Under the pieces are notes generated by a model that did not search any database, was not told the DNA's origin, and worked only from the letters and a program-made list of their open reading frames with translations. Position numbers and translations under genes: made by a program. DNA of 43,767 nucleotides from a virus: IMG/VR virus record IMGVR_UViG_3300017773_000028, positions 1 to 43,767 of that record; one strand, given 5' to 3'. This document shows, one piece after another, positions 23,577 to 33,040 of this stretch. Each line of letters opens with the position of its first letter. Position 1 is the first letter of the stretch.

Positions 23577-24368
23577 CTATGGATAACTTTTCATCACGCT
23601 GCTTCCAACTGAAAATAACTCTACAGCTTTATTTGAGTCGTTAGTAAGTTTAAATTCCATATAGTATCCGCGCATGCCGTAAGATTCAGCAATACTGTTG
23701 TTTACAAATAAAATAAAATCTCCGTTTACCGGGGGTGTTACTCCGGCAGCAGAAGCATCGACTGTTATTGTGTTGTTAGCGCGATCTACAGAAGTGATGC
23801 TACCAGCTAAAACAGGAGCCTGCCCGTTTGCTAATGTGTAGATTGTAGCGTGTGATGTAATTAAATTACTCAATGTTTGACCAATAGGAACAACTAAAGC
23901 GTTGTTGGGTCCTGTAGGGGCTGAGCTTACAGCTCCTAAACCATTCGCATATCTCAATGCAAAATTAGTAACTCCTTGATCATGTCTTACGTAAGCATAC
24001 CATTCACCTTCTTTTCTTTCAAAATTCAAATCATTTACATTCCCTTGACTTAAATCTGTTAGCAGTCTAACGCATCCCCATCGAGCCTCATCTGGGTTAG
24101 CATCTTCAGTCGTGCTTTCGTATGACAGGGTTTTAAATAATTTTATAGTAAGAACTGGCTCTGGGTTAAACACACTGGTGATAGTAGAGTTTGAAAAGCT
24201 GCCGTAAAAAGTATTACGTAAAGAGTTGGTGTTATGTCTAAACAAGTTACCTCCACTAAATGTATACAAGTAAGCATTCATTCCTATAATATATTCAGGA
24301 AAAAATGAATAAAATGACGGCCATCCTTGGCTATCTTCGTTGTATGTTAGTGTGTAGTTTGTTGCCAT
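23577..24368 (-). CDS. structural tail protein, crAss-like type, 263 aa
   Basis: The N-terminal phrase SQGWPSFYSFFPEYIIGMNA (residues 13-32), then YTFSGGNLFRHN and NTFYGSF, is one I associate with virion proteins of crAss-like and Cellulophaga podoviruses, where it accompanies tail or head-fibre genes. The rest is beta-rich, with a Thr/Ala-rich middle (residues 160-215) and a final YGMRGYYMEFKLTND strand. Likely part of the tail hub or appendage. No enzymatic motif. It lies between a Cys-rich tail protein and the cupin. Confidence 0.6.
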   Translation of the reverse strand: MATNYTLTYNEDSQGWPSFYSFFPEYIIGMNAYLYTFSGGNLFRHNTNSLRNTFYGSFSNSTITSVFNPEPVLTIKLFKTLSYESTTEDANPDEARWGCVRLLTDLSQGNVNDLNFERKEGEWYAYVRHDQGVTNFALRYANGLGAVSSAPTGPNNALVVPIGQTLSNLITSHATIYTLANGQAPVLAGSITSVDRANNTITVDASAAGVTPPVNGDFILFVNNSIAESYGMRGYYMEFKLTNDSNKAVELFSVGSSVMKSYP

Positions 24369-24385
24369 AGTTTAAATATTTTATA

Positions 24386-25375
24386 TTAAGAGCTGCATGA
24401 TCCTACGCTAACAACTACTCCGTTTCTTATACCTATAGCGGTTGAGCTTCCGGTAATAATATATTGCAAAGTGTTAGTGTCGTTTAAATATGTTGCTCCG
24501 TTAGGATCTGTAAATACAAAATTACCTGCTTCTGGAACTGTATTAGTGTCTACTGTAAAAGGTGTTGTTGTTCCAGTAGCGTTTCTTACAAAGTAATAAG
24601 TTGCTGTTGCCGAGGCACAAGTATTATCAGCTTGCAAAGCCGACGCTGTAAAAGACGGTAGTGCCGCTGGACAAAATATTTGCCATCTAAAAACTGTACC
24701 ATTTAAGGGTGCAAAAATTTGCACATTACAATTTGTAACAGCAGTAAGTGTTTTTGGTATTACTTGTGTAAATACTGGTGTGGTTCCAGTCATTGTTCCA
24801 ACTTGCGTGTTTACATTAGTAAAGTTTCTTGTGGTAGCTAATAATTGATAGCCAACTGCGTTTACATAATTATATTCAGCCACATTGTTAAATGTACCTG
24901 TAGGGTTTTGAGTTCTGCTTCCTACGTAAGTAGGCAGGTTAGTTCCTTGGTTGTTTAATCCGGAGTAATCTACTACAGTTCCATTTTGTTCTTGCAGGGT
25001 AACTCCGTTGTGATTATTCTTACAGGTTAATCTATTGTAGTTGATGCTATTGTAATTAACTATAGTTCCATCTGGAATAGAAGACCCCATATAATAATAA
25101 ATAACAGTAGCCCCTGTGCTGTTTGCTAAATTAACATCAGCGTTAAAATGTCCATTACCACTAAAATTAGCAGCTATACCAGAACCACATGGCACGGTGC
25201 ATTCAAGACAAGGTTGGCTATTTAATAATATTCCATTTAATTGCTGTCTTACTATTCCGTTTTGAGAATAGTATCCATCTGCCGCCAGCGTAGTCAAAGC
25301 CGCGTCACTATACAGAGCTGTAGCTTGTGAAAAATTTACACCGTCAAAATAAAATGTTCCGTAATTTACTGCCAT
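24386..25375 (-). CDS. Cys-rich tail or receptor-side protein, 329 aa
   Basis: A beta-rich Asn/Thr/Gly protein. Residues 5-60 (YFDGVNFSQATALYSDAALT through LAADGYYSQNGIVRQQLNGI and CLECTVPCG) and the end (TATYYFVRNATGTT to IGIRNGVVVSVGSCSS) are versions of one module that also closes the 1603-residue protein encoded upstream. Repeated Cys-containing modules at virion surfaces suggest receptor binding. It starts one base after the stop of that larger gene, so the two are cotranslated. Tail-fibre or adhesin role inferred. Confidence 0.55.
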   Translation of the reverse strand: MAVNYGTFYFDGVNFSQATALYSDAALTTLAADGYYSQNGIVRQQLNGILLNSQPCLECTVPCGSGIAANFSGNGHFNADVNLANSTGATVIYYYMGSSIPDGTIVNYNSINYNRLTCKNNHNGVTLQEQNGTVVDYSGLNNQGTNLPTYVGSRTQNPTGTFNNVAEYNYVNAVGYQLLATTRNFTNVNTQVGTMTGTTPVFTQVIPKTLTAVTNCNVQIFAPLNGTVFRWQIFCPAALPSFTASALQADNTCASATATYYFVRNATGTTTPFTVDTNTVPEAGNFVFTDPNGATYLNDTNTLQYIITGSSTAIGIRNGVVVSVGSCSS

Positions 25376-25376
25376 C

Positions 25377-28300
25377 TTAACAACTTATTTTATTAATTAT
25401 TATACCAAATTGATTTACCTGAATATACTGATTTCCTGCGATTTTATAAAAACCTGCAGCTAAATTATTTATAGTTTGACCCGGTGCGTTACCTGCGCAT
25501 TGTTGGTTGCTGTATACTAAATCACCCACATCTGGCGCAACTCCATCGCCAGAGAAATAATAGGTATTAACCGTTGCTTGGCTACAGATAAAGTTAGTGC
25601 TTGATTGAACTGTGCTTCCTTGAAAAGTATCGCAAGGTATGTTGCAGTCACAACACGCCTCTGTTGCAGATGTGTCTGAATAACAAATATCTTGAGCAGA
25701 TGTAAACCTAAGATCATATATTAAATACAAATACTGATTGTTTGCAGGTAGAGTAAAAGCCGGGGTCGTTGACGGACTTACTGTAGTCTGATTGATACTG
25801 GTTCCTGTAGGGTTTGTAACTAAACTGTCAGGTATAGTGTTTGCCGCTGCCAATAACGCCGCAACATCAGTAGGTGTATTAGCGTAGAGCGTATTAGATG
25901 ATAAAAATTTAAAATTATCTTGTGGAAATTGCCAATTATAATTATCTGTAGCCTGTTTGTTTATACGCATAGTCAGCGACGCGCTGTCGTAAGGATATAC
26001 TCCTTGAGATCTTACCCCTGTTTGACTTTCATAAAAACTAAATATAAGAGAGTTTGTACCTAATGTAACTGTATTGCTATCTATAGGGCTTATTGTTGCT
26101 CCGTCCTCCCACTTGTATTCTGCGTGAATTTGGCTACCCCCATCAAATGTAGAATTTATAACACACTTAACTACGGTAATATTAATACCGGTAACACATT
26201 TAGGTTGTATTGTGAAGCTGGCTGAACCTCCACTTGGTGTAACAGTTATTACTGCTGTTGTTGGGGTGTTTGCTGTTTTGTTTATTTGAAGCGTACCTGA
26301 TCCGCTAACCACTCCACTACTAAAAGTGTTGCCACTCCATACAGCAGAAACTGTAGCAGACCCACTTGTAATATTGTAGTCTACGTCCGCGGTTCCAATA
26401 ACTGTTGTTAAATCAACAGTATATGATTGAGGCTCTGTAACCGTAAGCGCTTGAAACTCGCTACCACACTCATACACTACAGGGGGAACTGGCACTTTAA
26501 TATCGTTTATAGATAAAACATATTCATCCATATACGGGTCGTACCCGCCTAATTTTTGTGTATCGAGCGATAATTGAAACTCATCTCTAAACCATGAACG
26601 CATACCTGCTTCTGATATTACCTCCAGTGTGTCGCTTTGAGATTGTCCAGTTAATTTTATAACAGCAACCCTTTTGGTGTCAGTGAAGTAATAGTTATCG
26701 GCATGCACGCCAAAGCTTTCGGGATTAAAACTAATCCCATATTCTTCAACTCTGGCTATTTGAGTTCCTAAAATAGTAGGCGTAGAAACGATTGCCCCAC
26801 CACCCACTGAGTCGCTAATTAAATTTTTAGAAGCCAGGACATAACTTATTTTATCTTCTTGTAAGGTAAGTATATCTGTTTCTCTGGCGTGTAGTTTCTG
26901 TATAGGCCCAAAGCTTGTTTCTAATTCTTTAAAATTAACTAAACCTAAATTAAACTCGTTCAAGTTATTTACACCCGCGTTACTACTAAATATTCCACTG
27001 TAAGTTAAGTCCGCAAATCTGTTTGCTTCTTTAAAGTCTTGCTGGGAAACAGTTAAAACTCTTTGACCCATTTTTAAAGCTCTACCCGCCAGATCGTCTC
27101 TAATTTTAAAACTTTCAACACCGTTTCCAAACGTATAACAATCCATAAAAGGAAGTGTTACAATTAAAGGTAAAGATGTAGTTTGACTTTGATCTCCGTC
27201 TGCAGTTGGTGCTTGATGTAAATAATTACCTGTTGCCCCATCAAGAACTATATCATAAAAATCTGACGCGTCAAAGAATACATCCGCTGCCGCATCAACC
27301 GGATCTGTTTCAAATGTTATTAACTGAGTTGCTCTTTGAACAGCAATATCAACAGCAACTGTACTTTCTTTTGTACTTAAGCCTCCACAGGCTGGCTTTT
27401 TAGTTTTTACTATTAATTGCAATGGTGATGTGGGATCCCCCACAACATCTTGTCCCCAAGCAAAAATAACTGAATTATCTCCTAATGGAGTGCCATCAGG
27501 GTTTGTACATGGTATATCTCCGTTAAAAGCAAAAACTTGTGTTAAATAAGACGTTTGTACTGTTCCATCTCCATCAGCCTGTATAGCTCCAGGAACTGCC
27601 AAAGCCGGGTTTATATTGTCTCCATTCCACCATCTTCGAGCATCAGTATAATCTTCTGATGCCGTAAACTCTTGATTCCATTCCCATGTAAAAGCCTCAC
27701 ATCTTCTTCCTCTTCCTCTTCTATTAACTCTTATGTTTATAATAATTTTACTACCCGCAGGTATAGTATAGTTATTTGTTGTAGCTGGAGTTACACTGTT
27801 GTCTGTTGTGAAGAAAGGATAGTTAACCCGAGCTCTACATCTGCTCGTACTGCCACTTTCTCTTTTAATCCTTCCAGCTTCTATTACGGAGTCCGCTGGT
27901 ATTTCAACCTGAAAATTACTTGCTTTAATTTGCATATACAAACCAGCTAACTGCTCGGTAGCTCCAGTATTACCGGAAATCGGAACATTACTCAAAAAAT
28001 TTCTTCCCTCCGCCTCCACTGCTAAAACTTTTGTTTTTACAACTGAAGTTAACGGACCGGTAGTGTCGGTTTTTACAATAAGTATGTCTCCGGTTTTTAC
28101 TTTATTTTGATTATCTCCTTCTAATTTAAAATATGTTACCTGTGTGGTTTGGTCGGTGTACTGAAAATTAGAAAATATTGTTTCGTAATTTCCCTTACTT
28201 GGTTTTACAACAAACTTATATTTAGTTGCAAAAGAAGGTGCATAATTATTTAGAACAACTTTTATTTTATTTGCGCTAATGCTGTTTGACGCGGGAATAC

Positions 28301-30188
28301 TAATAGTGTTAAAGTCGGATGTGAGCACCGTAGATGATCTACCATACTTATCCATGTACACTATACCTGTAGCAAAATCCCTGTTACTATGTAAAGATTC
28401 GATGTCATCATCAGACGTAAACTGAACTCCACCTTCAATTATACTATAATACTCGTAAAGTTCTGTGTCTGGCACAACCGGGTTTGCGGTAGGATCGCCC
28501 ACACTAAAGAACTTCATAGCTGGTATTTGAAGACCTACTATGTTGCTACCCGGCGAAGATGTTATTCTAAACGGCTGCTGGGTTGTAGAGTCATCTATTC
28601 CACTAAGCGTCTTTACAAATGAACATGAATCACTGGGAGGTGTTATAATCGAATTAAACTTGTCGGTTAAAGAAGTACCTTGATCGGCTGTTGCAATCGG
28701 TTGAAAATTTGTATTTAATACAGTTCCAATCATGTTAGCAAACTCTGTGCTTTGGGTGAAAGAAAAAACAGAAGTATAGTCTTGAGTTAATGTGCAGAAA
28801 AAAGCTAAACTGTGCTCGTCTTGAGAAAAAGTATTATTAGCAAGGTAACAGTCTGTAGTTGTGGTTCCTGAAAGAGTAGCGTGTTCAAATGACAAGTCGA
28901 AACTTACAACAGTGTTTGTTTTAAGTTTGTCAACCAATTCACTCAAGTCAAAATTTATAACCGCGTTAGTAGCTGTAATAATATTGTTTGGATCTATTGA
29001 ATATGCGGTTCCATTTGCTAATTGTGGATCTATCAGCTCTTGCTGTAAAACTGTTTTACTTACAAGCTCTGTTGAATAATCCATAGCTATTACTTGACCG
29101 GCAGTATTTGTTATATCGTATCCATCTGTATAATTTCCGTAAATCAAACGGTTTCCCATTATTGTTAACGCTTGTGCTTTCTTAGGCACGTTGTCGTATA
29201 ATCTTAATAATTCATCTGCGCCTAATACTGAATATATTTTAGCGTTTGTAAATAAAAAAGTTTGTATGTCGTTGTCAGCCCATCCGTTTTCTAATTTATC
29301 AAATCTCTCAATTACATATATACTATTTGTAGAAGAGTCTTTAAACAATAAATCAATTTCTTGAACTCTTTCGTCACCAGTCCCAAAAGAAATATTTACT
29401 GCGTTAAACCTATTTAACATTCCTTCGTTGTCAAATGTTTTTATGCTAAATTTAAAAGTACCTGGTTTAAATGCTGGATTACTAAATAAAGATGTTGCGC
29501 TGTATTCGTTGTTTTTATATCTATACCTATAAGCGAAAGATAAAAACCTGTCTTGTATATAATTTTCAGACCCAGGTAAACTTATTAACTCAAAGGTTGG
29601 TGCCGGTAAAGGAGAATAAGTAGCGCTACTGGTTTCAAAACCAGGGGGTTGCACAATCACATTTAGATCTAAATCAATTGTTAGATCAATCGTTGTGCCG
29701 GATGCGGGAAAGGGATAGCTTTGTGTTACGTTTATTTTTCTTGGAGGGTTTAATCCATCACTAAAAAAAAGTAAATCTTCTATTTTTTCTACCGCTGTAA
29801 TTAAGTATTGAGGGTCAAAATTTAATGTGTTATAAGTTATTACATGATAACGAAGAGCGTTATTATTAGTGTTAAATGATATTATTAAATCTAAGCTTAA
29901 TTTTACTCCGCCAAACAAAGGATCGTGAACAAACCAATAAACTGTTTCTTCAGCGCCGTCTTCGTAGGCCCCAATACATCGTGCAGAAGAGCTTAGCGTT
30001 GTGCCGTCAAAAGCAAGTGTGGTTAATTGGTCATTACCTTTAGTGTTTTCTACCGCGCCTATTTCTGTAGTCTCAGTAGCACCTAAACGCACGTTCATTG
30101 CATCCACATACTCTCCAGGAGGAAGCAGTCGTTCATCAACGGACTTATTCATACGTCCTTTAATAAAATTCGTAGTGGTTATAGCCAT
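25377..30188 (-). CDS. tail nozzle/stabilisation protein with C-terminal adhesion modules, 1603 aa
   Basis: The N-terminus (residues 1-45) with DERLLPPGEYVDAMNVR and EIGAVENTKGNDQL is the hallmark I know from the large stabilisation/nozzle proteins of crAss-like podoviruses. Beta-rich repeats such as IEDLLFFSDGLNPPRKIN suggest a propeller, as in T7 gp12-type nozzles. Residues about 1243-1328 form an Ig- or BACON-like beta domain. The end (1510-1603) is Cys-rich (CCDCNIPC) and shares a module with the next gene. It likely forms the tail tip and contacts the receptor. It follows the ring protein gene after one base. Confidence 0.7.
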   Translation of the reverse strand: MAITTTNFIKGRMNKSVDERLLPPGEYVDAMNVRLGATETTEIGAVENTKGNDQLTTLAFDGTTLSSSARCIGAYEDGAEETVYWFVHDPLFGGVKLSLDLIISFNTNNNALRYHVITYNTLNFDPQYLITAVEKIEDLLFFSDGLNPPRKINVTQSYPFPASGTTIDLTIDLDLNVIVQPPGFETSSATYSPLPAPTFELISLPGSENYIQDRFLSFAYRYRYKNNEYSATSLFSNPAFKPGTFKFSIKTFDNEGMLNRFNAVNISFGTGDERVQEIDLLFKDSSTNSIYVIERFDKLENGWADNDIQTFLFTNAKIYSVLGADELLRLYDNVPKKAQALTIMGNRLIYGNYTDGYDITNTAGQVIAMDYSTELVSKTVLQQELIDPQLANGTAYSIDPNNIITATNAVINFDLSELVDKLKTNTVVSFDLSFEHATLSGTTTTDCYLANNTFSQDEHSLAFFCTLTQDYTSVFSFTQSTEFANMIGTVLNTNFQPIATADQGTSLTDKFNSIITPPSDSCSFVKTLSGIDDSTTQQPFRITSSPGSNIVGLQIPAMKFFSVGDPTANPVVPDTELYEYYSIIEGGVQFTSDDDIESLHSNRDFATGIVYMDKYGRSSTVLTSDFNTISIPASNSISANKIKVVLNNYAPSFATKYKFVVKPSKGNYETIFSNFQYTDQTTQVTYFKLEGDNQNKVKTGDILIVKTDTTGPLTSVVKTKVLAVEAEGRNFLSNVPISGNTGATEQLAGLYMQIKASNFQVEIPADSVIEAGRIKRESGSTSRCRARVNYPFFTTDNSVTPATTNNYTIPAGSKIIINIRVNRRGRGRRCEAFTWEWNQEFTASEDYTDARRWWNGDNINPALAVPGAIQADGDGTVQTSYLTQVFAFNGDIPCTNPDGTPLGDNSVIFAWGQDVVGDPTSPLQLIVKTKKPACGGLSTKESTVAVDIAVQRATQLITFETDPVDAAADVFFDASDFYDIVLDGATGNYLHQAPTADGDQSQTTSLPLIVTLPFMDCYTFGNGVESFKIRDDLAGRALKMGQRVLTVSQQDFKEANRFADLTYSGIFSSNAGVNNLNEFNLGLVNFKELETSFGPIQKLHARETDILTLQEDKISYVLASKNLISDSVGGGAIVSTPTILGTQIARVEEYGISFNPESFGVHADNYYFTDTKRVAVIKLTGQSQSDTLEVISEAGMRSWFRDEFQLSLDTQKLGGYDPYMDEYVLSINDIKVPVPPVVYECGSEFQALTVTEPQSYTVDLTTVIGTADVDYNITSGSATVSAVWSGNTFSSGVVSGSGTLQINKTANTPTTAVITVTPSGGSASFTIQPKCVTGINITVVKCVINSTFDGGSQIHAEYKWEDGATISPIDSNTVTLGTNSLIFSFYESQTGVRSQGVYPYDSASLTMRINKQATDNYNWQFPQDNFKFLSSNTLYANTPTDVAALLAAANTIPDSLVTNPTGTSINQTTVSPSTTPAFTLPANNQYLYLIYDLRFTSAQDICYSDTSATEACCDCNIPCDTFQGSTVQSSTNFICSQATVNTYYFSGDGVAPDVGDLVYSNQQCAGNAPGQTINNLAAGFYKIAGNQYIQVNQFGIIINKISC

Positions 30189-30189
30189 A

Positions 30190-31104
30190 TTACTTTATAA
30201 GTTTGTTCTGGCCTCTTAAATTCATTAAAAGTCTGCCAGGGTGTATGTTACTTAATCTAATTTTAGCATTTCTTAATAACGAAGCTCTGTCTTTACGAGC
30301 CCTGTTAACAACATACTCCTGTGCGCCTAACTTATTATTTAAAAGCGAATATTTTATAAACGCGTAAATATAATCTTCAAATAATTTATTAACGCTAATT
30401 TTAGAGTCGTCGCCACCTTCCATGCCATCTGACACATATTCTAATACAATAGATGAGTGCGCGCCTAAAGAGCTAAAATTTATAACTCCATGTTGTTTGT
30501 CAATTTTAAATGTAGGGTTTACATTAGCCGTTTCAGTATTCAGACCAAATCTCGCCCCTATAGCGTATTCAAAATACCAGCAACCATCAACACATGTGCC
30601 TGGTTGGTTATTAAATATGCTTCGGTCATTTAAATAAATACCTGACGTCCCTTTACTTAAATCTACTTCAGAATCTTGAGGACTTAACGCGTTACCATCT
30701 TGATCAAAAAGTATGTTGCTATTATTGTCCTGTAGATAAGCTGAGCTCCAGTTGGTTTGAATATTTTCGCTTAACGGAAATAGTACACCATTTTTAAACT
30801 GAGAAATCCTAACCCAATTAACATAGTCAGAAGGAAGCACAAAACGTAAGGTGCTACCCACGTCTAATTGCAATATTTTAATCTCCTTCATAGCATCATA
30901 GTTTAGCTCTTGAATGCCTCTTTTTGCAAAAAATAAAACCTGGTATCTATTAATATTATTTATAAGCTCATTATTACCTTGATACATTAACATGAAATTA
31001 TTTACTACATCTTGTAGAGATATATATTGATATGATCCCCAATTAGCATCTTCAGGCGCGCCTCCGTTGTTGGTATAATATTGATATTGATTTATGTATG
31101 TCAT
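30190..31104 (-). CDS. ring/tail-tube protein, gp11-like, 304 aa
   Basis: Contains QVLFFAKRGIQELNYDAMKE (54-73) followed by LDVGSTLRFVLPSDYVNWVR, a pattern shared by T7 gp11-like and crAss-like ring proteins that connect portal and nozzle. The C-terminal part is helical and basic (NRARKDRASLLRNAKIRLSN). It lies between a second ring candidate and the giant nozzle gene, with one-base spacing on each side, so the three are probably translated as a unit. Confidence 0.65.
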   Translation of the reverse strand: MTYINQYQYYTNNGGAPEDANWGSYQYISLQDVVNNFMLMYQGNNELINNINRYQVLFFAKRGIQELNYDAMKEIKILQLDVGSTLRFVLPSDYVNWVRISQFKNGVLFPLSENIQTNWSSAYLQDNNSNILFDQDGNALSPQDSEVDLSKGTSGIYLNDRSIFNNQPGTCVDGCWYFEYAIGARFGLNTETANVNPTFKIDKQHGVINFSSLGAHSSIVLEYVSDGMEGGDDSKISVNKLFEDYIYAFIKYSLLNNKLGAQEYVVNRARKDRASLLRNAKIRLSNIHPGRLLMNLRGQNKLIK

Positions 31105-31105
31105 A

Positions 31106-32077
31106 TTAGCTTGTTTCTTGTGTATCTAAATTTTCTTCGTTTATCCCAAACTCTGTAACCGCTGGTTCTCTGATTTCAACTCCTATGTATTGTAATATTT
31201 TAGCTACCAAGTTTGGTTCGTCTGAAGCCGGTAGTTCAAAATTTTGATACAGCGGATCTGCTGGATTAAAAATAGGGTCATTACCTGACGTGTCCAGATA
31301 AGTCCATTGTGGAGCTAAAGGGTATCTAATATATTGAGTTTGCAATGCGCCTCCCTGTGTAATAGTATTTGGGTATACAGTAATATTGTTACCAACAAAT
31401 GAATTTGCCCCAGCTGGGATATTAGAGCTTGCGCCACCTAATACATAGGCTGGGTATTGAGTTGTTGGGTATGTTAAATTAGAGCTGGTTAGCATAAATA
31501 TTTTATTTTGATTTACTCTCTCAACTTCAGTTACATTATATTGATTATAAATACTATATGTTTCTGCATTTGCCATAATGTCTTGGCTAATAACTAACGT
31601 TGTGTCATTTGTTATAGCCGTAATGTATGCCGAAGTATTATCTGTGGTATTAGTAATTAAATCACCAACAACGACAGATGTGGTAAAAGTTTGTGTCGCA
31701 TCAATTAATTGATAAGCTCCTGCGCCAGAGGTTGTGCCGTTTGCTTTTAATGTAGGATAATAAAATATTTTATTAATTAGATAATAATCAGCAGGTAACG
31801 TATATATATTGTTTAAACCAGCATTAGGTTGTGCTAAATAAGAGGTTGCTGAAAATGTATCTATAACTTCTTCTAAATTTTTAATTACATCAGCGTAACC
31901 TGTACCTGATGTACGCGCATTTTCTCTGTTTATCCAATTGTTATATTGATAAAAGTAATCCTCAAATATATCCATCTGAGCTTGTAAGCAATATAAATTA
32001 AAATCCTGAGGAGATATATAGCCGTAGTTGTTTTTATTAGCTACTGCAAGTACCGTGTTTCTAATTGAGTTTATCAT
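31106..32077 (-). CDS. head-tail connector or ring protein candidate, 323 aa
   Basis: The N-terminal helix region NYGYISPQDFNLYCLQAQMD (17-36) and the segment YTLPADYYLINKIFYY (91-106) fit connector/ring proteins that come after the capsid genes in related phages. Residues 118-175 (YQLIDATQTF, VVVGDLITNTTDNTSAYITA, TLVISQDI) form a beta module also seen in the 182-residue head protein. Its own promoter element TATCTTTG and an upstream terminator lie in the 82-base gap before it. Confidence 0.6.
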   Translation of the reverse strand: MINSIRNTVLAVANKNNYGYISPQDFNLYCLQAQMDIFEDYFYQYNNWINRENARTSGTGYADVIKNLEEVIDTFSATSYLAQPNAGLNNIYTLPADYYLINKIFYYPTLKANGTTSGAGAYQLIDATQTFTTSVVVGDLITNTTDNTSAYITAITNDTTLVISQDIMANAETYSIYNQYNVTEVERVNQNKIFMLTSSNLTYPTTQYPAYVLGGASSNIPAGANSFVGNNITVYPNTITQGGALQTQYIRYPLAPQWTYLDTSGNDPIFNPADPLYQNFELPASDEPNLVAKILQYIGVEIREPAVTEFGINEENLDTQETS

Positions 32078-32092
32078 CCATTAATCTTTTTA

Positions 32093-32100
32093 CAAAGATA
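32093..32100 (-). promoter_or_regulatory. leftward -7 element before the ring/tail operon
   Basis: The minus strand reads TATCTTTG, an exact TAnnTTTG, 15 bases before the start at 32077 and directly after an intrinsic terminator. It probably starts the tail-gene transcript. No convincing -33 TTTG. Confidence 0.5.
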
Positions 32101-32102
32101 AC

Positions 32103-32137
32103 AAAAAAAAAGAGGCCTAATTTTTTTAGACCCCTCT
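32103..32137 (-). terminator. intrinsic terminator after the head genes
   Basis: On the minus strand AGAGG-GGT-CTAA pairs with TTAG-G-CCTCT (five plus four base pairs with a small internal loop) around AAAAA, followed by eight T residues. It lies 22 bases after the head gene stop at 32160. Confidence 0.6.
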
Positions 32138-32159
32138 CTCTATTTTGGTTAAGTTCAGA

Positions 32160-32696
32160 TTAAACTTTTGATATATCTAAAATTAAACTTGACGGTAAAG
32201 ACCATGAGTATTTTACCATTGGCCATGCTTGAATTAAAGAAGCGCTTACAGCGTCCTCAAATCCATCTCTCATAGCTTCATCACCAGCAGCTACTGCTGC
32301 GTGAGTAATTTTAACTACGATTCCGCTTGATCCACAATATTGAATATTAACTTCGCTATTTATAGGATCGGCGGCAGCGTTTTCAACAAGAACAACTCCA
32401 TCTGAAGCTATTAATTGTTTTGAAGACGCAGTGGCAGAGTAAATAATAAAGTTTTTACCAGTGCCTACGCCATTACCTTGTGTTGCTCCAATAGCAGTTA
32501 AAGATAATACATTGGCGCTATCAATAGCTGAAACCGTATACATTCTATCATCAGACGTGTCGTGTAAGATGTCTCCTACAGCAACTCCTGAAGCAAACGC
32601 TCCAGTGTCCTCAACTTTATTGTTTCCGCTTTGATCTGCGGTAGATGTTCCTGTTACTGCGACATCTTGAACAGAAACCTCAACATACTTTTGCAT
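32160..32696 (-). CDS. capsid-surface protein candidate with inserted beta module, 178 aa
   Basis: Paralogous to the preceding 93-residue protein: both start M-E/Q-K-F/Y and end with VxIxY..G..V.IT, then RDxxxDAxxxxL. Here about 75 residues are inserted (VEDTGAFASGVAVGDILHDT, DRMYTVSAIDSANVLSL). The start at 32696 is chosen by this alignment; an ATG at 32708 that overlaps the previous stop (TAATG) gives four more residues. Likely a decoration or accessory head protein, because it lies between the capsid gene and the tail operon. A terminator follows. Confidence 0.55.
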   Translation of the reverse strand: MQKYVEVSVQDVAVTGTSTADQSGNNKVEDTGAFASGVAVGDILHDTSDDRMYTVSAIDSANVLSLTAIGATQGNGVGTGKNFIIYSATASSKQLIASDGVVLVENAAADPINSEVNIQYCGSSGIVVKITHAAVAAGDEAMRDGFEDAVSASLIQAWPMVKYSWSLPSSLILDISKV

Positions 32697-32707
32697 TGAA
32701 CTATACA

Positions 32708-32989
32708 TTAAGATATAGCTATACCAGTGACAGCGTCACTTGGAATGTAGTCTACAGCTACAGTAGTCCAACCTGTCGCGAGGGCTGAAACAATAGCGTC
32801 TTGCACTTCGTCTCTATAAGTTTCTACTCCTGCTCCTAAAGCATTAGTATAAGTTATAGTGACAACCTTACCAGAGCCATAGGCTAAAGTAACGGTTGTA
32901 GTAGATGCTTGTTCTACTAATTTAACATCCAGAATAGAAACGATTTGTTTTTGTTCGTTTGTTACTGGGATTTGTAAGAATTTTTCCAT
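32708..32989 (-). CDS. small head protein candidate, 93 aa
   Basis: Start MEKFLQIPVTN at ATG 32989 is preferred to a non-native-looking extension from 33004. Beta-rich (VTLAYGSGKVVTITYTNALG) with a helix ETYRDEVQDAIVSALATGW. It is the shorter member of a tandem pair with the next gene. A TATCTTTG element lies upstream. Possibly a decoration protein made in quantity from its own promoter. Confidence 0.55.
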   Translation of the reverse strand: MEKFLQIPVTNEQKQIVSILDVKLVEQASTTTVTLAYGSGKVVTITYTNALGAGVETYRDEVQDAIVSALATGWTTVAVDYIPSDAVTGIAIS

Positions 32990-33021
32990 AATAAATAATA
33001 ACATTAAGGGTTAATAAAGTA

Positions 33022-33029
33022 CAAAGATA
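33022..33029 (-). promoter_or_regulatory. leftward -7 element before the tandem head-protein pair
   Basis: The minus strand reads TATCTTTG, identical to the elements at 23561 and 32093, 33 bases before the start at 32989. No clear -33 TTTG. Confidence 0.5.
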
Positions 33030-33040
33030 CAAAAGCTAAA

